A DNA stretch of 64,000 nucleotides from Reclinomonas americana ATCC 50394. Lineage: Eukaryota > Jakobida > Jakobea > Jakobida. Where the stretch lies: positions 128,422 through 192,421 of the forward strand of contig PS015049.1 of the NCBI GenBank assembly GCA_048213135.1. The letters are read 5' to 3'. Positions 44,497 through 62,217 of the stretch are shown here, piece after piece. The notes beneath the pieces were generated by a model. The model made no database searches and was not told the origin of the DNA. It saw nothing but the letters and a program-made list of their open reading frames with translations. Positions within the stretch are counted from its first letter, which is position 1. Each line of letters starts with the position of its first letter. A program made the translations under genes and the position numbers.

Positions 44497-47400
44497 ATGT
44501 CCACTCGGCCGTCTCGCAGTGCGGCGTCCAAATCAGCGGCTGGCGGCAACTCGCCGCACTGGACGCGCACTGCTGCCGGACGCCCGCTGAGTAAGCGCGC
44601 AGCGGCGGGAGACAGTGACGGCGACTTTGACGATGGAGCTGGAGGCGACGCGTCGACTGGCCGTGCACGCTCGCAGGCGGGCGCACGACGCCCGTCGTAT
44701 CCGCCTCCGGATCGAGGACGACTGGCGCAGGCGATTGTGACGGTGCTGCGCGAGGCTGCCGCGCCACTGACGATTGAGGAGATTGTGGAGCGCGTGCACG
44801 CGCACGATACCGGGCTCACCACCAAGGCGCACCAGCTGCACGCGTTCCTGGGGCGCGATATTGCCTCCAAGGGCACTGGCTCGGTGTTCCATCGAGTGGT
44901 TCCCGGTGTGTTTTCGCTGCGTGAACTCGGTCCGGTGTCGGACGACGTTCGCGAGGCGTGCTTGGAGCGCGCCAAGAATCGCCCCAAGCACGGCGGCGCT
45001 CGCGTCAAGGTCATCGACGTCATTCAGCAACTGATCCTCGCCGCCGGTCATCCTCTGACGGTGTGCACATTGCATGTCAGCCTCTATGTTTTATCATTAC
45101 TTCGTGAGCCTCCCTCACACTCTTGGACGACTGCAGATTGCGTCGCAGCTGCGTTCGCGCGAGGACGGTGGCATCAGTGTGGACACGGCCGATCACCAGG
45201 TGCACGCACTGATCGCCCGCGACATCTCCAACAAAGGCTCCGGCTCGGTATTTGTGCGCGTGGCCAATGGCGTGTTCACGGTGCCAAGTGTGGGCGTGCC
45301 GCCCGATTATGTCGTTCCCCGTGCGACGTACACCGCCCCATCCTCGTCGTCCTCCACCACAGCAGCAGCAGGGGCGGCGGTGGCGGCGTCGGGTGATCGC
45401 GTTGTGGCGTCGCCAAGCGGTGCCACCAGTCGATCGCTGCAGCCCAACCTGACATCGCTGGTGCGCTGCATCTTGCGACAAACCGACGAANNNNNNNNNN
45501 NNNNNNNNNNCCAATGTCGGTCTCCGACCTGCTCGCACGCCTCGTTGCCACCGGCTCACGGCAACTGTCGCCCAATCTGAGCGAGCACCAGTTGCATGCG
45601 TTTCTCTCACGCAGTGCGCACAACAAGAGCGGGTACGATGTACCGCCCTTCCTGGTGCTGGAGGGTCATCGGTATACGACGCCGGAGAACGTTCAGCTCA
45701 ACGGCTTCCTACATCAGTTCTCGGATGCGACGTGGGTAGGCATGCTCGCTCGCGCTCTGCGCGACAGTGCCCGCAATGCTGGCACCGCGGCGGCCGACCA
45801 GGGCCAGGACCCACCATCCGCATTCATCTATCACGCCGAGCTGTCGGGTGCTGAGGTACTGCAGCTCATTCGCCATCGCCTGACGCTTGCCGACGACCGG
45901 CTGGCACTGCACACACTGCGCGAGCATGTGGAGGCCACTGTTGCGTCGCTGTCGCCACAGGACATGCCGATTGCCATGGCGATCGGCGCCGACGCCGACG
46001 ACGATGCGGCCGTGGTGTACACACTCCGCGAGTTGTATTCTGGACGGCAACAGACCACACGCAGCCCGGCACCCAGTCGGGCCAAGAGCAGTCTGGCACG
46101 CAAGAGGCGCCGCAGCCTGCTTTCCAAGAAGAAGAAGCAGAAACGGGGCGCTGCGACTGCTGCGACTTCTGCCGGTACCAAGCGGAGAAAGACAGCCGGC
46201 TCGGCCGTGGCCACCGAGGAAGGCCACGCCGGTTCAGAGAACGGCGACGACGACGATGCCGACAACGACGGTGACGACGACGACGATGATGACGACGGCG
46301 ATGAGGATATGTCCGCTGCTTTTGGCACCGGCCACGGCGGCGTTGACGACGACGATGACGACGACGGCGACTATCAGATTGCAGAGGGTGACAGCGGCGA
46401 CGACAGTGACGACGATTATGTTGCCGGCATCAGCGGCAGTATCTCGAAGTCGGGCCGAGGCCACAGGAATGGCGCCAATGGCGGCATGCAGCATTCGTTG
46501 CCGGAGACGGTGAGCGGCATGGTTTCTCTCGACAACCTGCCGCCACTGATCACCGAGGAGGAGGAGAGAGCGGCGGCCGACGGGCGCATCAGCACCATGT
46601 TTGATGAGGACGAGGACGAAGAGGACGAGGAGATGAAGACGGCGACGGTGGTGCATGAGGAGGANNNNNNNNNNNNNNNNNNNNNNNNNNNNNNNNNNNN
46701 NNNNNNNNNNNNNNNNNNNNNNNNNNNNNNNNNNNNNNNNNNNNNNNNNNNNNNNNNNNNNNNNNNNNNGGAGGAGGAGGAGAAGACGACGAATAAGGAC
46801 GAAGCGCCGAGTGCTGATGCGACCGACGACGACCATGCCATGGAGCACGCGAATGGCCATCGGCGACACGATGATGCTGATGACGACGGCGACGACGACG
46901 TTGCTGGCGGTGGTGGCGGTCCACAACCAGCGGCCCCTGTGGCGGTCGCGGACCACTCGATGTCGAGTGCCGCAAGTGGTGGCGGCAACGGCGACGGCAA
47001 CGGCAGCAGCAACAGCGGTGATGGCAGCAGTGGTAGTGGTGGTGGGGAGGGTACTGGAGCGAGCGGTAATGGTGGCCAACAAGAGAGCAGCAAGACGACG
47101 GCTGCGGCCGTACAGATGGGATTCGGTGGTGCCAACGAGTTCACTCCTGTGCGCCTGGCGCTGCTCCCCGGTGGCCACCTCAGCCACGCACGTTCCGCCG
47201 TGACTCTGACGCCAGACATGCACACGGAGGTGGAGGAGAGCGAAGACGACTCGGAGGCCATGATGGCGTTGGACGGCGACGGCATTGGTGCGCTGAAAGC
47301 GAGACCGGTAATCAAAGGGTACGTGTACTGGCGACACAATGCATCGATGCCCACGCATTGTCTGACATTGGCGTCTGTGTAGTGTTCGCTCTTCTTCCAC

Positions 47401-47632
47401 CGGGGCTGCTGCTGCGGCAGCGGCGGCGGCGGTGGCGGCTGCTGCCACTGCGGCCAGTGTGGGTGCAATGGTCCGCGATAATACCGAATGCGAACATGCT
47501 CTCACTCTGTTGCAGTTGTCGGGGTGCGTAAAAACGTCAACATCGTATTATCGTGCAGAATGACTGAATCGTCATCTCTGCAGGTTTGCCAACACCTCGT
47601 CGTCACTTTCGCGGTTACCCTCCATGTCGTGA
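44497..47632 (+). CDS. Acidic chromatin-type protein with three HARE-HTH-like modules
   Basis: Exons 44497-45075, 45137 through 47318 (with 20-N and 105-N gaps at 45491-45510 and 46665-46769), 47383-47523 and 47584-47632. Two clear HARE-HTH modules: AAPLTIEEIVERVHAHD...AFLGRDIASKGTGSVFHRV with PGVFSLRE, and ASQLRSREDGGISVDTADHQ...LIARDISNKGSGSVFVRV with NGVFTVP. A third, more divergent unit reads PMSVSDLLARLVATGS with HQLHAFLSRSAHNKS. HARE-HTH domains occur in ASXL proteins, HB1 homeoproteins, plant and animal chromatin factors and bacterial RNA polymerase delta, and are thought to read DNA or connect to modified-DNA factors. The rest is basic near residue 400 (ARKRRRSLLSKKKKQKR) then strongly acidic (DDDADNDGDDDDDDDDGDED), Ser/Gly-rich and Ala-rich. 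A nuclear DNA-associated role is inferred. Confidence 0.8.
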
Positions 47633-47847
47633 GAACGCAGTTCCGGAGATGGTGGTTGCAAGTTGTATGGTGTTGCTGTTTATCAGTGTCGTTTCCTTTT
47701 CGATTCAATGTGGCGTGCGACCCGCACAATGTAAAAACAGAAAGAATGAACGATCAAATGTCGGAGCGCGTGTCGTGAGTGGGCACACTTTGCGTTGGAA
47801 TTGATTGTGCATTCATTCATTCAAGAATAACAAAACAACTACTAGAT

Positions 47848-50706
47848 TCAGTTGACGACTTCTATCGTCGAGGCGAGATTAACACCCTCACCGCCGTCAC
47901 CAGGAGCCGCGTTAGTATTGAGCAGGCGTGATTGACCTGCATTCGACATCCGTGCTGCTTGTGAGGGGCCGTGCGACGAAGAGCCGCCGCTGCTGTCGCC
48001 GACCACGTCCGGCTCACTGGAGCCAATGGGAGGCAGCACATCCACGGCCGACATGTGACGCGGTCGGGTGCCACTGCCGCTTGCGCCTTCGCGACCCTTG
48101 GTGGGCGACGAGCTGATGGCTCGCCCGGTCGGCTTGCGGCCCTTGCCGGAAGGAGAATTCTGCAGCGCGCACGCACACACATACAATAAACGTGAGTGAC
48201 AACCACGCTGCTCGTACCGCCTACCAAAAAAGACACACCGAGGAGGGGGAGCCGGTGCCGTATGGCGAGTGGGCCAGACGGGCCAATTGCGCGCCCGGAT
48301 GGATTAGTTGCGGATCCTGCAAGTGCGGTGGTTTCATGGATTCAAGTCGTGACTTGCGCGCCGCCATGCTGTCGTTCAGTGCTTTCAACATCATCAGGTC
48401 CGTGTTGATGCTGGCGTCCTGTGAGTGGGTGTGAGGAAAAGGGGGATGGAGGGAAAGGGTGGGAGGGGGAAAGGGAGAGGGTGCAGGGAAAGGATGGGAG
48501 ACGAGGGGGGAGTGACGAGGGGGAGAGACGAGGGGGAGTGACGAGGGGGAGTGACGAGGGGGAGAGACGAGGGGGAGAGAACGAGGGGGAGAGACGAGGG
48601 GGAGAGACGAGGGGGAGAGANNNNNNNNNNNNNNNNNNNNAAGAGAGAGGGCGAAGGGGAAGGGTGGGAGAGACGAGGGGGGAGAGACGAGGGGGAGTGA
48701 CGAGGGGGAGTGACGAGGGGGAGTGACGAGGGGGAGTGACGAGGGGGGAGTGACGAGGTACAGAGAGAAGGGTCACTGGCAATGAGAGTCACGCACCACC
48801 GCCTCGAGGCTTTCTAGCACTGCCAGTTTTGGGAGTGGGTCTGGAAGCAGAAGCATGGGAAGAAGGCTGGGATCCATGTGGGTGGTGGGATCGCGGCTTG
48901 AACTGGGAGTGAGAGGAGAGACAAGGTGAGTGAAGATGAAGGCACATACTGCGTGGCTGGCTTTCTGTCCTTCGCAGATAACGGGTCGTCTCTCTTTCTC
49001 TTTCTTTCTTTCGTGCACGCTTGTCTCAATTCTCTGTTCCTTGCTGCCCCTTTCGCTTCCACTCACCGTAACCGCTGTGCGTGTGTTGCCGTGCGCGTCC
49101 GGGTCGCCGATAATGAACGGACTTGCCTCTCGGCTCCCGGCGGGAGGGCGAGACTCCCCAGATCTGCCAGTTGCTCCAACGTCACTCCGGACAGTGACGG
49201 TGGTGGTGGCGGTGATGACAACCCGCTACCACTGCCACCAGCAGCTCCGCTACCACCACCAGCCATGGTTGCCGCAGGCGTTACACTGGGCGACAAGACA
49301 GACTGCGATTGGGGAGATGAGGTCATCGCAAAGCACGAAACACCATGGTCGATCCACAAACACACCACTTCGGCCTCGCGCTGCTGCAGCTCTTTGCGCA
49401 GCTTGGCAAGCTGCCGTTCCAACCCCTTGATCTGCTGCTCAATGTCGGCAGCACCCTCGTGAGCCCGGGTCTGTTCTCTCGCGCGCACCACGGCGCCGTG
49501 CATGCGGTCCAGGCGATTGCGCAGTTCCACATTCAGGGCTTCCGAGGCGGCGAGTTTCTCCCGCAGCTCCTTCTGCTTGCCGACCACTGATCGCGCCTCG
49601 GTGCGCAGCTGCGTGAGCTGCTGGTGGACCTCGGAGTATTGCGTCTCTGATCGTGCAGAAAGCGGTGGGCGGAGAGGCATGTATGACAGAGAAAGCAAGC
49701 GAGGGGCGATGCCGCACCGTACTTGGCCTTGTCGGTCTCCAGCTGCGCTCTGAGTTCGTCCACCTGCGTCTGTGAGTGCATCCGTTCCACCGTCAGCTGC
49801 TCCTTCAGCTTGGCCACCAGTCGAGTGGCAGTGACACGCTGCACGAGACGAGTCACAGATCAGCAACAAAGATCCACATCGTCAGTGAGAGTAGTGACAA
49901 GAGCGACGCAACATCCTCCAGCAACGTGGCCACCTCCGTCGCCGTCATGCCCTGCGCTCGACGCTGCGCCAGCTCCGCGTCGGAGAGACTGACAGCGGTC
50001 GGATCGAGATTGCGATCGCGGATGAACGATTCGAGCTCGTCAACGCGCCTGACGAAGGGGCAGCAAGGAGAGAGACCAGCAGTCAGCTCGTGAGCCGCGG
50101 GCGATCGTTGCGTTCTTTCTTTCTTCAGTCTCCTCGCTTATCCTTCCCTCGAGCGATCACCTCCTCTCTCTCTCTTCCGTCGAGCGATCTCTCTCTCTGT
50201 GCTTGTGACCCACCTTGCCAGCTCATTGGCTCTCTTCTCCTCCGCATCAGCTCGACTGCGCTCCGCCTGCAGCTTCTCTGTCAAACGACCGACTCGATCG
50301 TCCTGTCCGATTCCGCCGCCACTGCTCTGCTTCCCACTCGTCACTGCGCGTCGTCCGGTGACTGCACTGGCGGACTGAGGCACTGCCGTTGTTGTTACTG
50401 ATGTTGCTGTCTTGTGCCGAGTTGCGACACTGCGTGTGAATCACGGAGAGCAGTTTAGAATGACGTGTCCGCTCAGTGTGTGTGAGTGCGTGTGAGTGTG
50501 ATCGTTGAGCTGTGTGTGTATGTGTGTGTGTGAGAGGAGGACGGAACTCGGCAGAGCTGGCGTCGCCACCGCCAATCATCGGCGGAGAGAACGCGTGCGT
50601 GAGAGTCGACAAGTGTCTAAAAGCGCGGTGCTGTTTGTCCCGAATTCGCAACAAAACGTCGACGTAGGCGGCATGCTCCCCCATTTTGCTGCAGCTCATG
50701 AGCATC
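47848..50706 (-). CDS. Coiled-coil protein, unrecognised
   Basis: Exons on the minus strand: 50706 or 50691 to about 50543 (MGEHAAYVDVLLRIRDKQHR), 50429-50214 (DDRVGRLTEKLQAERSRADA), 50048-49913 (RVDELESFIRDRNLDPTAVS), 49838-49718 (LVAKLKEQLTVERMHSQTQV), 49646-49369 (VHQQLTQLRTEARSVVGKQK and further coil), 49302-49123 (Ser/Pro-rich then VTLEQLADLGSLALPPG), 48902-48797, 48418-48239 (MMLKALNDSMAARKSRLESM) and 48159-47848 (ending TIEVVN). At least four segments are heptad-patterned coils. A cytoskeletal or centrosomal scaffold is a reasonable guess, but no family is recognised. The join after exon 1 is not in phase with my chosen donor, so the start is uncertain. Introns carry GA/CT repeats. Confidence 0.65.
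48490..48765. repeat. GA-rich minisatellite, about 12-14 bp unit, intronic
   Basis: Repeats of gagtgacgaggggg and gagagacgaggggg, interrupted by a 20-N gap (48621-48640). It sits in an intron of the minus-strand coiled-coil gene, so it is pyrimidine-rich in that gene's RNA. Confidence 0.85.
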
Positions 50707-50944
50707 CTGGTCCGCGATCGATGAAATCCTCCTGTTTGCCCCAAAGAGCGAAAGATCGCAGTTCTCGATTTGCAATTGTTCGAAGTTCCGGTCGTGGTCG
50801 CAAGTCTGCCCTCAAGACTGGTGCTTGTGCTGATGTGCTGGATACACGCATGCCTAGACTTTGCCATCAAGAGAGCTGATGCTTGTTTTGTGAATTCGTC
50901 CGCACGTTGTCCCACCACCACTTCACATCCAACTTGGCGCCAAA
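50707..50944. promoter_or_regulatory. Shared upstream region of a divergent pair
   Basis: About 240 bp between the starts of the coiled-coil gene (-) and the membrane-anchored gene (+). No repeat and no supported exon. Confidence 0.45.
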
Positions 50945-56484
<5,540 letters not shown>

Positions 56485-56530
56485 CGACGCGTCCGTGGCA
56501 GTGTATTGTCCCCCACGTGCAGATGCTTGC

Positions 56531-59500
56531 TCACTTGCGCGGGGCAGACTTCAGTATGCTGTTGACTCGTATGCGTTCGTAGTGCATCACTCGCCCGTAG
56601 GCATCCTCGTGATGTTGCACCTCGTGCGCCAGGGTGCGGTACGTCTTGTCCGTCGACTCGAACCGAATCAAGCGGCACACCTGTCGGTTCCATCACCAGA
56701 AAGTCAGCAATGGCGATCGGCAGTGTGCTGCATCACGGCCACGGTAACACGCACATCGATGGGAAACGGAAAGGTGACGGAGAGATTCACAGTGCGTTGA
56801 CTCTGCGCAGCAGCACGTTAGCAACGAAACGCAAACGGCAGCTGGTGGTGGACGAAACGGGTCCGGCAGACTCGATGGACTCGATGGTGTCGGCGGGCAC
56901 TGCCTGCGTCTTTGGAGGAGCATGGGGATCCGCCACGCGGAACGAGTCGTCGGTCTGCACATTGACAAGACCCGCGGGAGACACCTCGTATGCCACCGTC
57001 ACTTGCGTGTCCTCGTCGACTGCACGGTAGGTGAAGATGATGAGCGAGTGACAAACAACACCTCTGCCATCTACCGTCGAACGCAACGGTTCATCTGTCG
57101 TCGCAGACAGCGGGAGGTTTGCGTCGGGTGAAAGAGCACTCCGAGCTCCCAGGAAGGCACCACAAAGTCGCCCTTGTCGATGAAACCCTGCGCGCGTATG
57201 TTAGCATGGCGTTCGGTTTGTCGAAGGGAAAAGTGACAAACCCACGCGGCGCCCGTCACATTGTGTGAGCCAAGGAACACCCACGGCACGGTGCGGTCAC
57301 CCTGCTCGCCATCCCCATTGATGGTGGTGTACAGCTTGGCGTGACAGGCGAACGGATGTGGGGCCAGCGATGGCGCTGTGGGTGTCCAGCGGTGGAGCAG
57401 GCGGCGAAGTGGGGCACTCGGCTCGGTTACAAGCTTGTAGCACGAGGCCATCGCGTGTCTGAGGGGAAAGATAAGGGGAAGGAGAAGGGGGAGGAGAAGG
57501 GGGAGGAGAAGGGGGAGGGGAAGGGGATGGAGAGAGATGAATTGTCAGAAGCTAGCCAACCACGGATCTCAAGAACACGCTAACTATCAGCCACGCACAT
57601 CTGCTCTCGATACTCTGCCCTACAAAGATCCCCTACGCACCCAAACATGCTCATCTCCACATCGGCGATACTTGGCCACACAATGCGACACGGCAGGGCC
57701 GACAAGGACGACGGCTGCGTGTCGACACTCGAAACCGCTTCGTCCTCCCCGACAGCTCTCTGCAACGCACATGAGTGACACACTTGACATCATGCCAGGG
57801 GAACGAAGGGTAAAAGACCTGTGAATCCACGAGAAACCAGCGACACAACGACGGGATCAGACTGTCGGCGTGGCGATCGAGCGTGGAAGCCAGCATGAAT
57901 AAGACGCGTTCAGAGGCCGGTGGCTTGTCCGCGATCGGCGGTTCCGCAACCAGCAAGTCATGCAGTGCCAGTGCACCCCACTTGCGCGCTGTGACAGCGA
58001 GAGGAGATTGAGAAGCGAGGGAAGAGAAACAGAGGGCGGGAGGGCGATTTCTTGCCTTCAGGATTGCGTGTGCGATGCGCACCGGAACCCCGATACAAAG
58101 GGTAACGACCGGGTTTGGAAAGGATAAGCGAGACCGCAGCATCGGCGTAGTCATCTGCGACTGACATTCAGAATGTGAAGCTTGCAAAGCTTCTCGTTGC
58201 TGCAGTAACGCAACAGTTCCACACCAGTCGGCCGGTGAGTTCACTAAGTTCCAGCGACTGCAGGTACGCAGCAAGAGTGCGCGAGAACGGCACCATCGGT
58301 GGGCGATCGGCGGCCGGAAACTCCTGCGTAAACGCCCGACGCGCAGTCAACACACGACGGCCTTTCCTTTTTTTGTGTGACCACACATAATATCTCGCAC
58401 CTGCGTCCACACCGTGTTCAATCGCCCATGCCAGTCGACCTCGCGAAAGTTGGCCGTGGTGACAGCCACGCGAACCGACTGCGCCCGTCGCACCACCAGC
58501 AGCTTGACGTGGTGCACGCCGGGTGCGCCAGTGCCGTGTGGGGCCGTCGGCCTGAGCACGAAGCGGTCGGGGAATGGTGATCCGTCGTCCAGCTGCGGGA
58601 GGGGGAAGGAGGAGCAAGGAAGGAGACGGATGAGAACAAGGGAAAGAGCAAGAGAACAAAGAGGGCAATATAGATGCGAATGAGTTAGAGAGAACGACGG
58701 AATTGAGTTGAGGTCAACGAGATGTGACAGCGTGGAACAAACATGCGAAAAAAGATACTAGCGAGCGGACGTGGCAAAGAGGAGAGTGGCACAGAGAGGA
58801 TGAAACGAACTGGCCAATGAGAAAGGGCGTTGTGCTTGGAACCAACATGAAAGAGGGGGCAGAGTGAAACGCAGAGAAGGATGAGCAGGAGGAGACAGCA
58901 AGGATGACGCCAAGCAAACAAGAAAGCAGAAACATGTGTTGCACGTGGACCAACATCAAGTGGGAGGGGATCAAGCAGCAGGAAGATGAGAGACAGAAAC
59001 TTGCGAGTGGTGCAAAAGAGAGAGGAGAAAGTCACAAAAAAAGACAGAAAAGAGTAAGCCAAAGAGAAGGAGGTGCGTCGCAAAGAGGGCGTAGAGTGTG
59101 AATGAGAAAACAAATGAGCAGGGAGGAGACAGAAAGGAAGACGCCAAACACACAAGAAAGCAGACAGGGGTGAAGGAAAGGAGAGACCGACACGGAGGCC
59201 ACTCAATCGAGGGGCGACCAACCATTGTGGAAATGCTCTTTGTCGAGCTGTACACCAGCGTAACAGGAACATGCTGCAGCGCTGCAGTTCACTATCAGCA
59301 TCTATAGAGAGAAACTTGCGCAGTCAACACGCACCCGGGCACTCAAACAACAACCACGTTGGCTCGGCCTCAAACGAGCATAAAAGCACCTCGAGAATAC
59401 CTTGCACCTGCCCAACAACAATGAAAAGAGAGAAAAAGAAGAGAAAGAGAGAAAGACATGGCGCAACTGGTCCAACAAGCTCACTGAGTGTCACAGTCCG

Positions 59501-59821
59501 CTCACTGCCTCGAAGGGTTTCTCCGACAAACAACTGACAATGAAATGCATGAGAATGAGAGACAACTCTCTCTCTCTCACACACACTCTCACACTCAACC
59601 TTTCGTCTCACATACGATGCACTGGCCTTTTCTGCCAGTGCGGCCGCCTGTCGCTCTCCCTCGTGACACACTGTGCGCACGAGATAGAATGTGTGTGGAG
59701 AGAGCTCGTGGTCTGTGTCGACATCGACTCGTGCAGTGGAGGCAGAGGAGGAGGAGGAGGAGGCAAGACGCGAGCGAGGAGGAGAGCTGTCGCGTCGTGC
59801 ACGTTTGCGCAGAGGTTCCAT
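56531..59821 (-). CDS. TDP1: Tyrosyl-DNA phosphodiesterase (TDP1)
   Basis: TDP1 hydrolyses 3'-phosphotyrosyl bonds left by stalled topoisomerase I. Start 59821 (MEPLRKRARRDSSP). Exons 59821-59612, 59533-59468, 59407-59335, 59281-59192, 58592-58401 and at least six more down to a stop at 56531. Early blocks PHTFYLVRTV, SERTVTLSELVG and LLCSFEAEPTWLLFECPG match the family N-domain. The first HKD motif is HHVKLLVVRRAQ with TTANFREVDWHG. The second is CHAKLYTTINGDGEQG with WVFLGSHNVTGAAW. SLILSKPGRYPLY and ARKWGALALHDLL fit the inter-motif region, and VVPSWELGVLF follows HKD2. One intron (58055-57989) has a GC donor (gaag|gcaaga). The C-terminus (CRLIRFESTDKTYRTLAHEV, ending KSAPRK) is spliced by eye. 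The intron before HKD1 holds duplicated GA-rich sequence, and one exon may be hidden there. Confidence 0.88.
58690..59190. repeat. GA-rich degenerate duplication, period about 234 bp, intronic
   Basis: Blocks near 58883 and 59117 both read agg-ggagacag, then gacgccaa-caaacaagaaagcag. The region between 58592 and 59192 is an intron of TDP1, pyrimidine-rich on the gene's strand. Confidence 0.6.
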
Positions 59822-59936
59822 TGTGTTTGTGTGTGTGTCAGACAGAGGACGCGACGTGACTCAAAGACACTCTCGTTTCATACAGTTCTCGTTGTCAGGA
59901 ACAGCACACGACGGCAGGTGGGTTGCCAGAGGTCAC

Positions 59937-61245
59937 TCAGACACTCCCTGTCACTGCTGCTGCTGCTCCCTCTTCATCATCGCCAGCGGCATCAATGACA
60001 GCACCAGCAGCAGCTGCAGACAAGGCAGATGGTGGCGGCTGCGCTGGTGGTGGTGCGGAGAGCGGGGTGAGTGCACCACTGGCCGCGAAGAACTCGTCGG
60101 TGGAGGAGGAGTCGCTGTCGTTGCCGGTTCTTGCGTCCAGTCTCCAGTCGTCGTCGGGATCTGCAAAATCGTCGGGCAGCAGCGACACGAGCAGCTGGCC
60201 CACGAATTGGCCGCGTTGCTTTTGTTCCGCCGTGATGTCACTGTGCGGCGTCAAGTGTGAGAGGGACAGAGGAGGCGAGAAGGAGGAGAGAATGGCCAAA
60301 CCTCTCGCCCTTTTGTGATTTGCCGCCCTTGCCGCCGGCGTCTGCCGCCGATTTCGACGACGAACCGGCAGACACCGAAGCAGCGGAAGAGGCACCCGAG
60401 GACTTTCTCTTGGGTAGTGGCACGTTGGTGGTGTCTTGGCCGGAGATGAACTTGCATGCGGGGCTGTGGCGTGCGTGCTCGGCCCTGGGTGGTGAGGGAA
60501 AGGGAAAGGGTAGTGAGGGCAAGGGTGGTGAGGGCAAGGGTGAGGAGGGAGAGGGTGGTGAGGAAAGGGTGAGGAGGGAAAGAGTGGTGAGGAAAAGGAC
60601 GATGAGGGAAAGGGTGGTGAGGGAAAAGGTGGTGAGGGAAAAGGCTATAAGGGACAGGGTGGTGAGGGAAAGGGTGATGAGAAAAGAGTGATGAGGTAAT
60701 GTGTGGTGAGGGAAAGGGCGATAAGGAGAAGGGCGATGAGGGAGAGGGCGGTGAGGGAAAGGGTGGTGAGGGAAAGGGTGGTCAAGGAAGGATGATGAGG
60801 GAAAGGATGGTGAGGAGGGAAAGGGCGATGAGGAGGGTAAGGGCGATCAGGGAGAGTAAAGGGTGATCAGGGAAAGGGCGATGAGGTAAGGGTGGGTGCT
60901 GCGGCGAAAGGACACAGAACAAAGCGAAGAGAGTGTGAGAGAGAAAGAGAGGGCAAGAGAAACAAGACAAGCACTGCACATGGGAAGCGACGGCATGTAG
61001 TTAATCAGAGTGGAGGCAACTGCATCGCGAGAGTATCCGCGGGGGAGAGAGAAAACGGCACTGCTTCGACGCAACAGAGATGGGGGAGTGAAGAAGACAG
61101 AATGAGAGAAATAGCGAGTGAGAGAAGAGCTGCACGAGGACGGCGCATGCAAGCGACGGCATGTTACGGGAAAGGCGAGAAGAGCAAGAGAGGGGCGAGA
61201 CACAGAGAGACATACAGAGAGAGAGAGATGTAAAAACCAGAGATG

Positions 61246-61277
<32 letters not shown>

Positions 61278-62055
61278 TGTAAAGAGAGAAGAGGGAAGGA
61301 GCGAGCGAGGAATAATGGATGGCGTTTGGAAGCGACCACATATTAAGGGTGACACCACAAACAGAGAGTCGAACGATGCAGAGAGAGAGAGAGAGAGAAA
61401 TGCACAACGACAACACGCCGGAACGACAGGTCGTCGCGAACAGATACGAAGGGGATGGTGCTATCACGGAGAGAGAGCGCGGGAGAGAGCGACAAAACAC
61501 AACGACAAGACGTCAGAGCGACAGTTTGTCAACGACAGAGACAAAGCGGATGGGGCTATCACGGACGAGAGTTCACGAGGACGGCAAGAGACAATGCACA
61601 ACGAAGGGTGCAATGCCTTGCATCAGCAAGCAGGGAAAAGCACTCTCCCGCATCGACACACACCATGGATCATCCTCGGGTTCCCACTCCAGTAATGCCA
61701 CATGACACGAGAAGCACTGCAGCGCGCACGAGTCAAATCACTCATTCCACCTCCTCGCCCCTTCTTCTTCTCCTCATGCTCATCAACCACGCACCACCGT
61801 ACGATCGCCACCACCAGGTCGATTGGGATCGGGGTGGAAGAAGAAGCCAGCTGCCGCCAGTGACTCGGGTGTGGCCGCCGTGTTGGAGTGTGGCCATTTG
61901 CTGGAGAAGAAAAGGATGCAACAGAGAGTGAGTGAAGAAGGAGGAGGAGGAAGAGGAGGAGAAGATGATGATGATGAAGAAGAAGAAGAACAAGAAGAAG
62001 GAGAAGGAGGACGAGAAGGACGAGGAGGAGGAGAGAGAAACAGACACTCTTACTC

Positions 62056-62088
<33 letters not shown>

Positions 62089-62186
62089 CACTGAGACTTC
62101 AGTTTCTCTCTCATTTCCTCAGCAAGTCACACACACAGAGTTGTCGAGAGGATGTGTACTTGAGTGTGAAGGTGTGTTCTCCTCCA

Positions 62187-62217
<31 letters not shown>

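Noticed and set aside
48490-48765. Regular GA repeat as a possible regulatory array
   Set aside because: Plain minisatellite inside an intron; nothing indicates protein binding.
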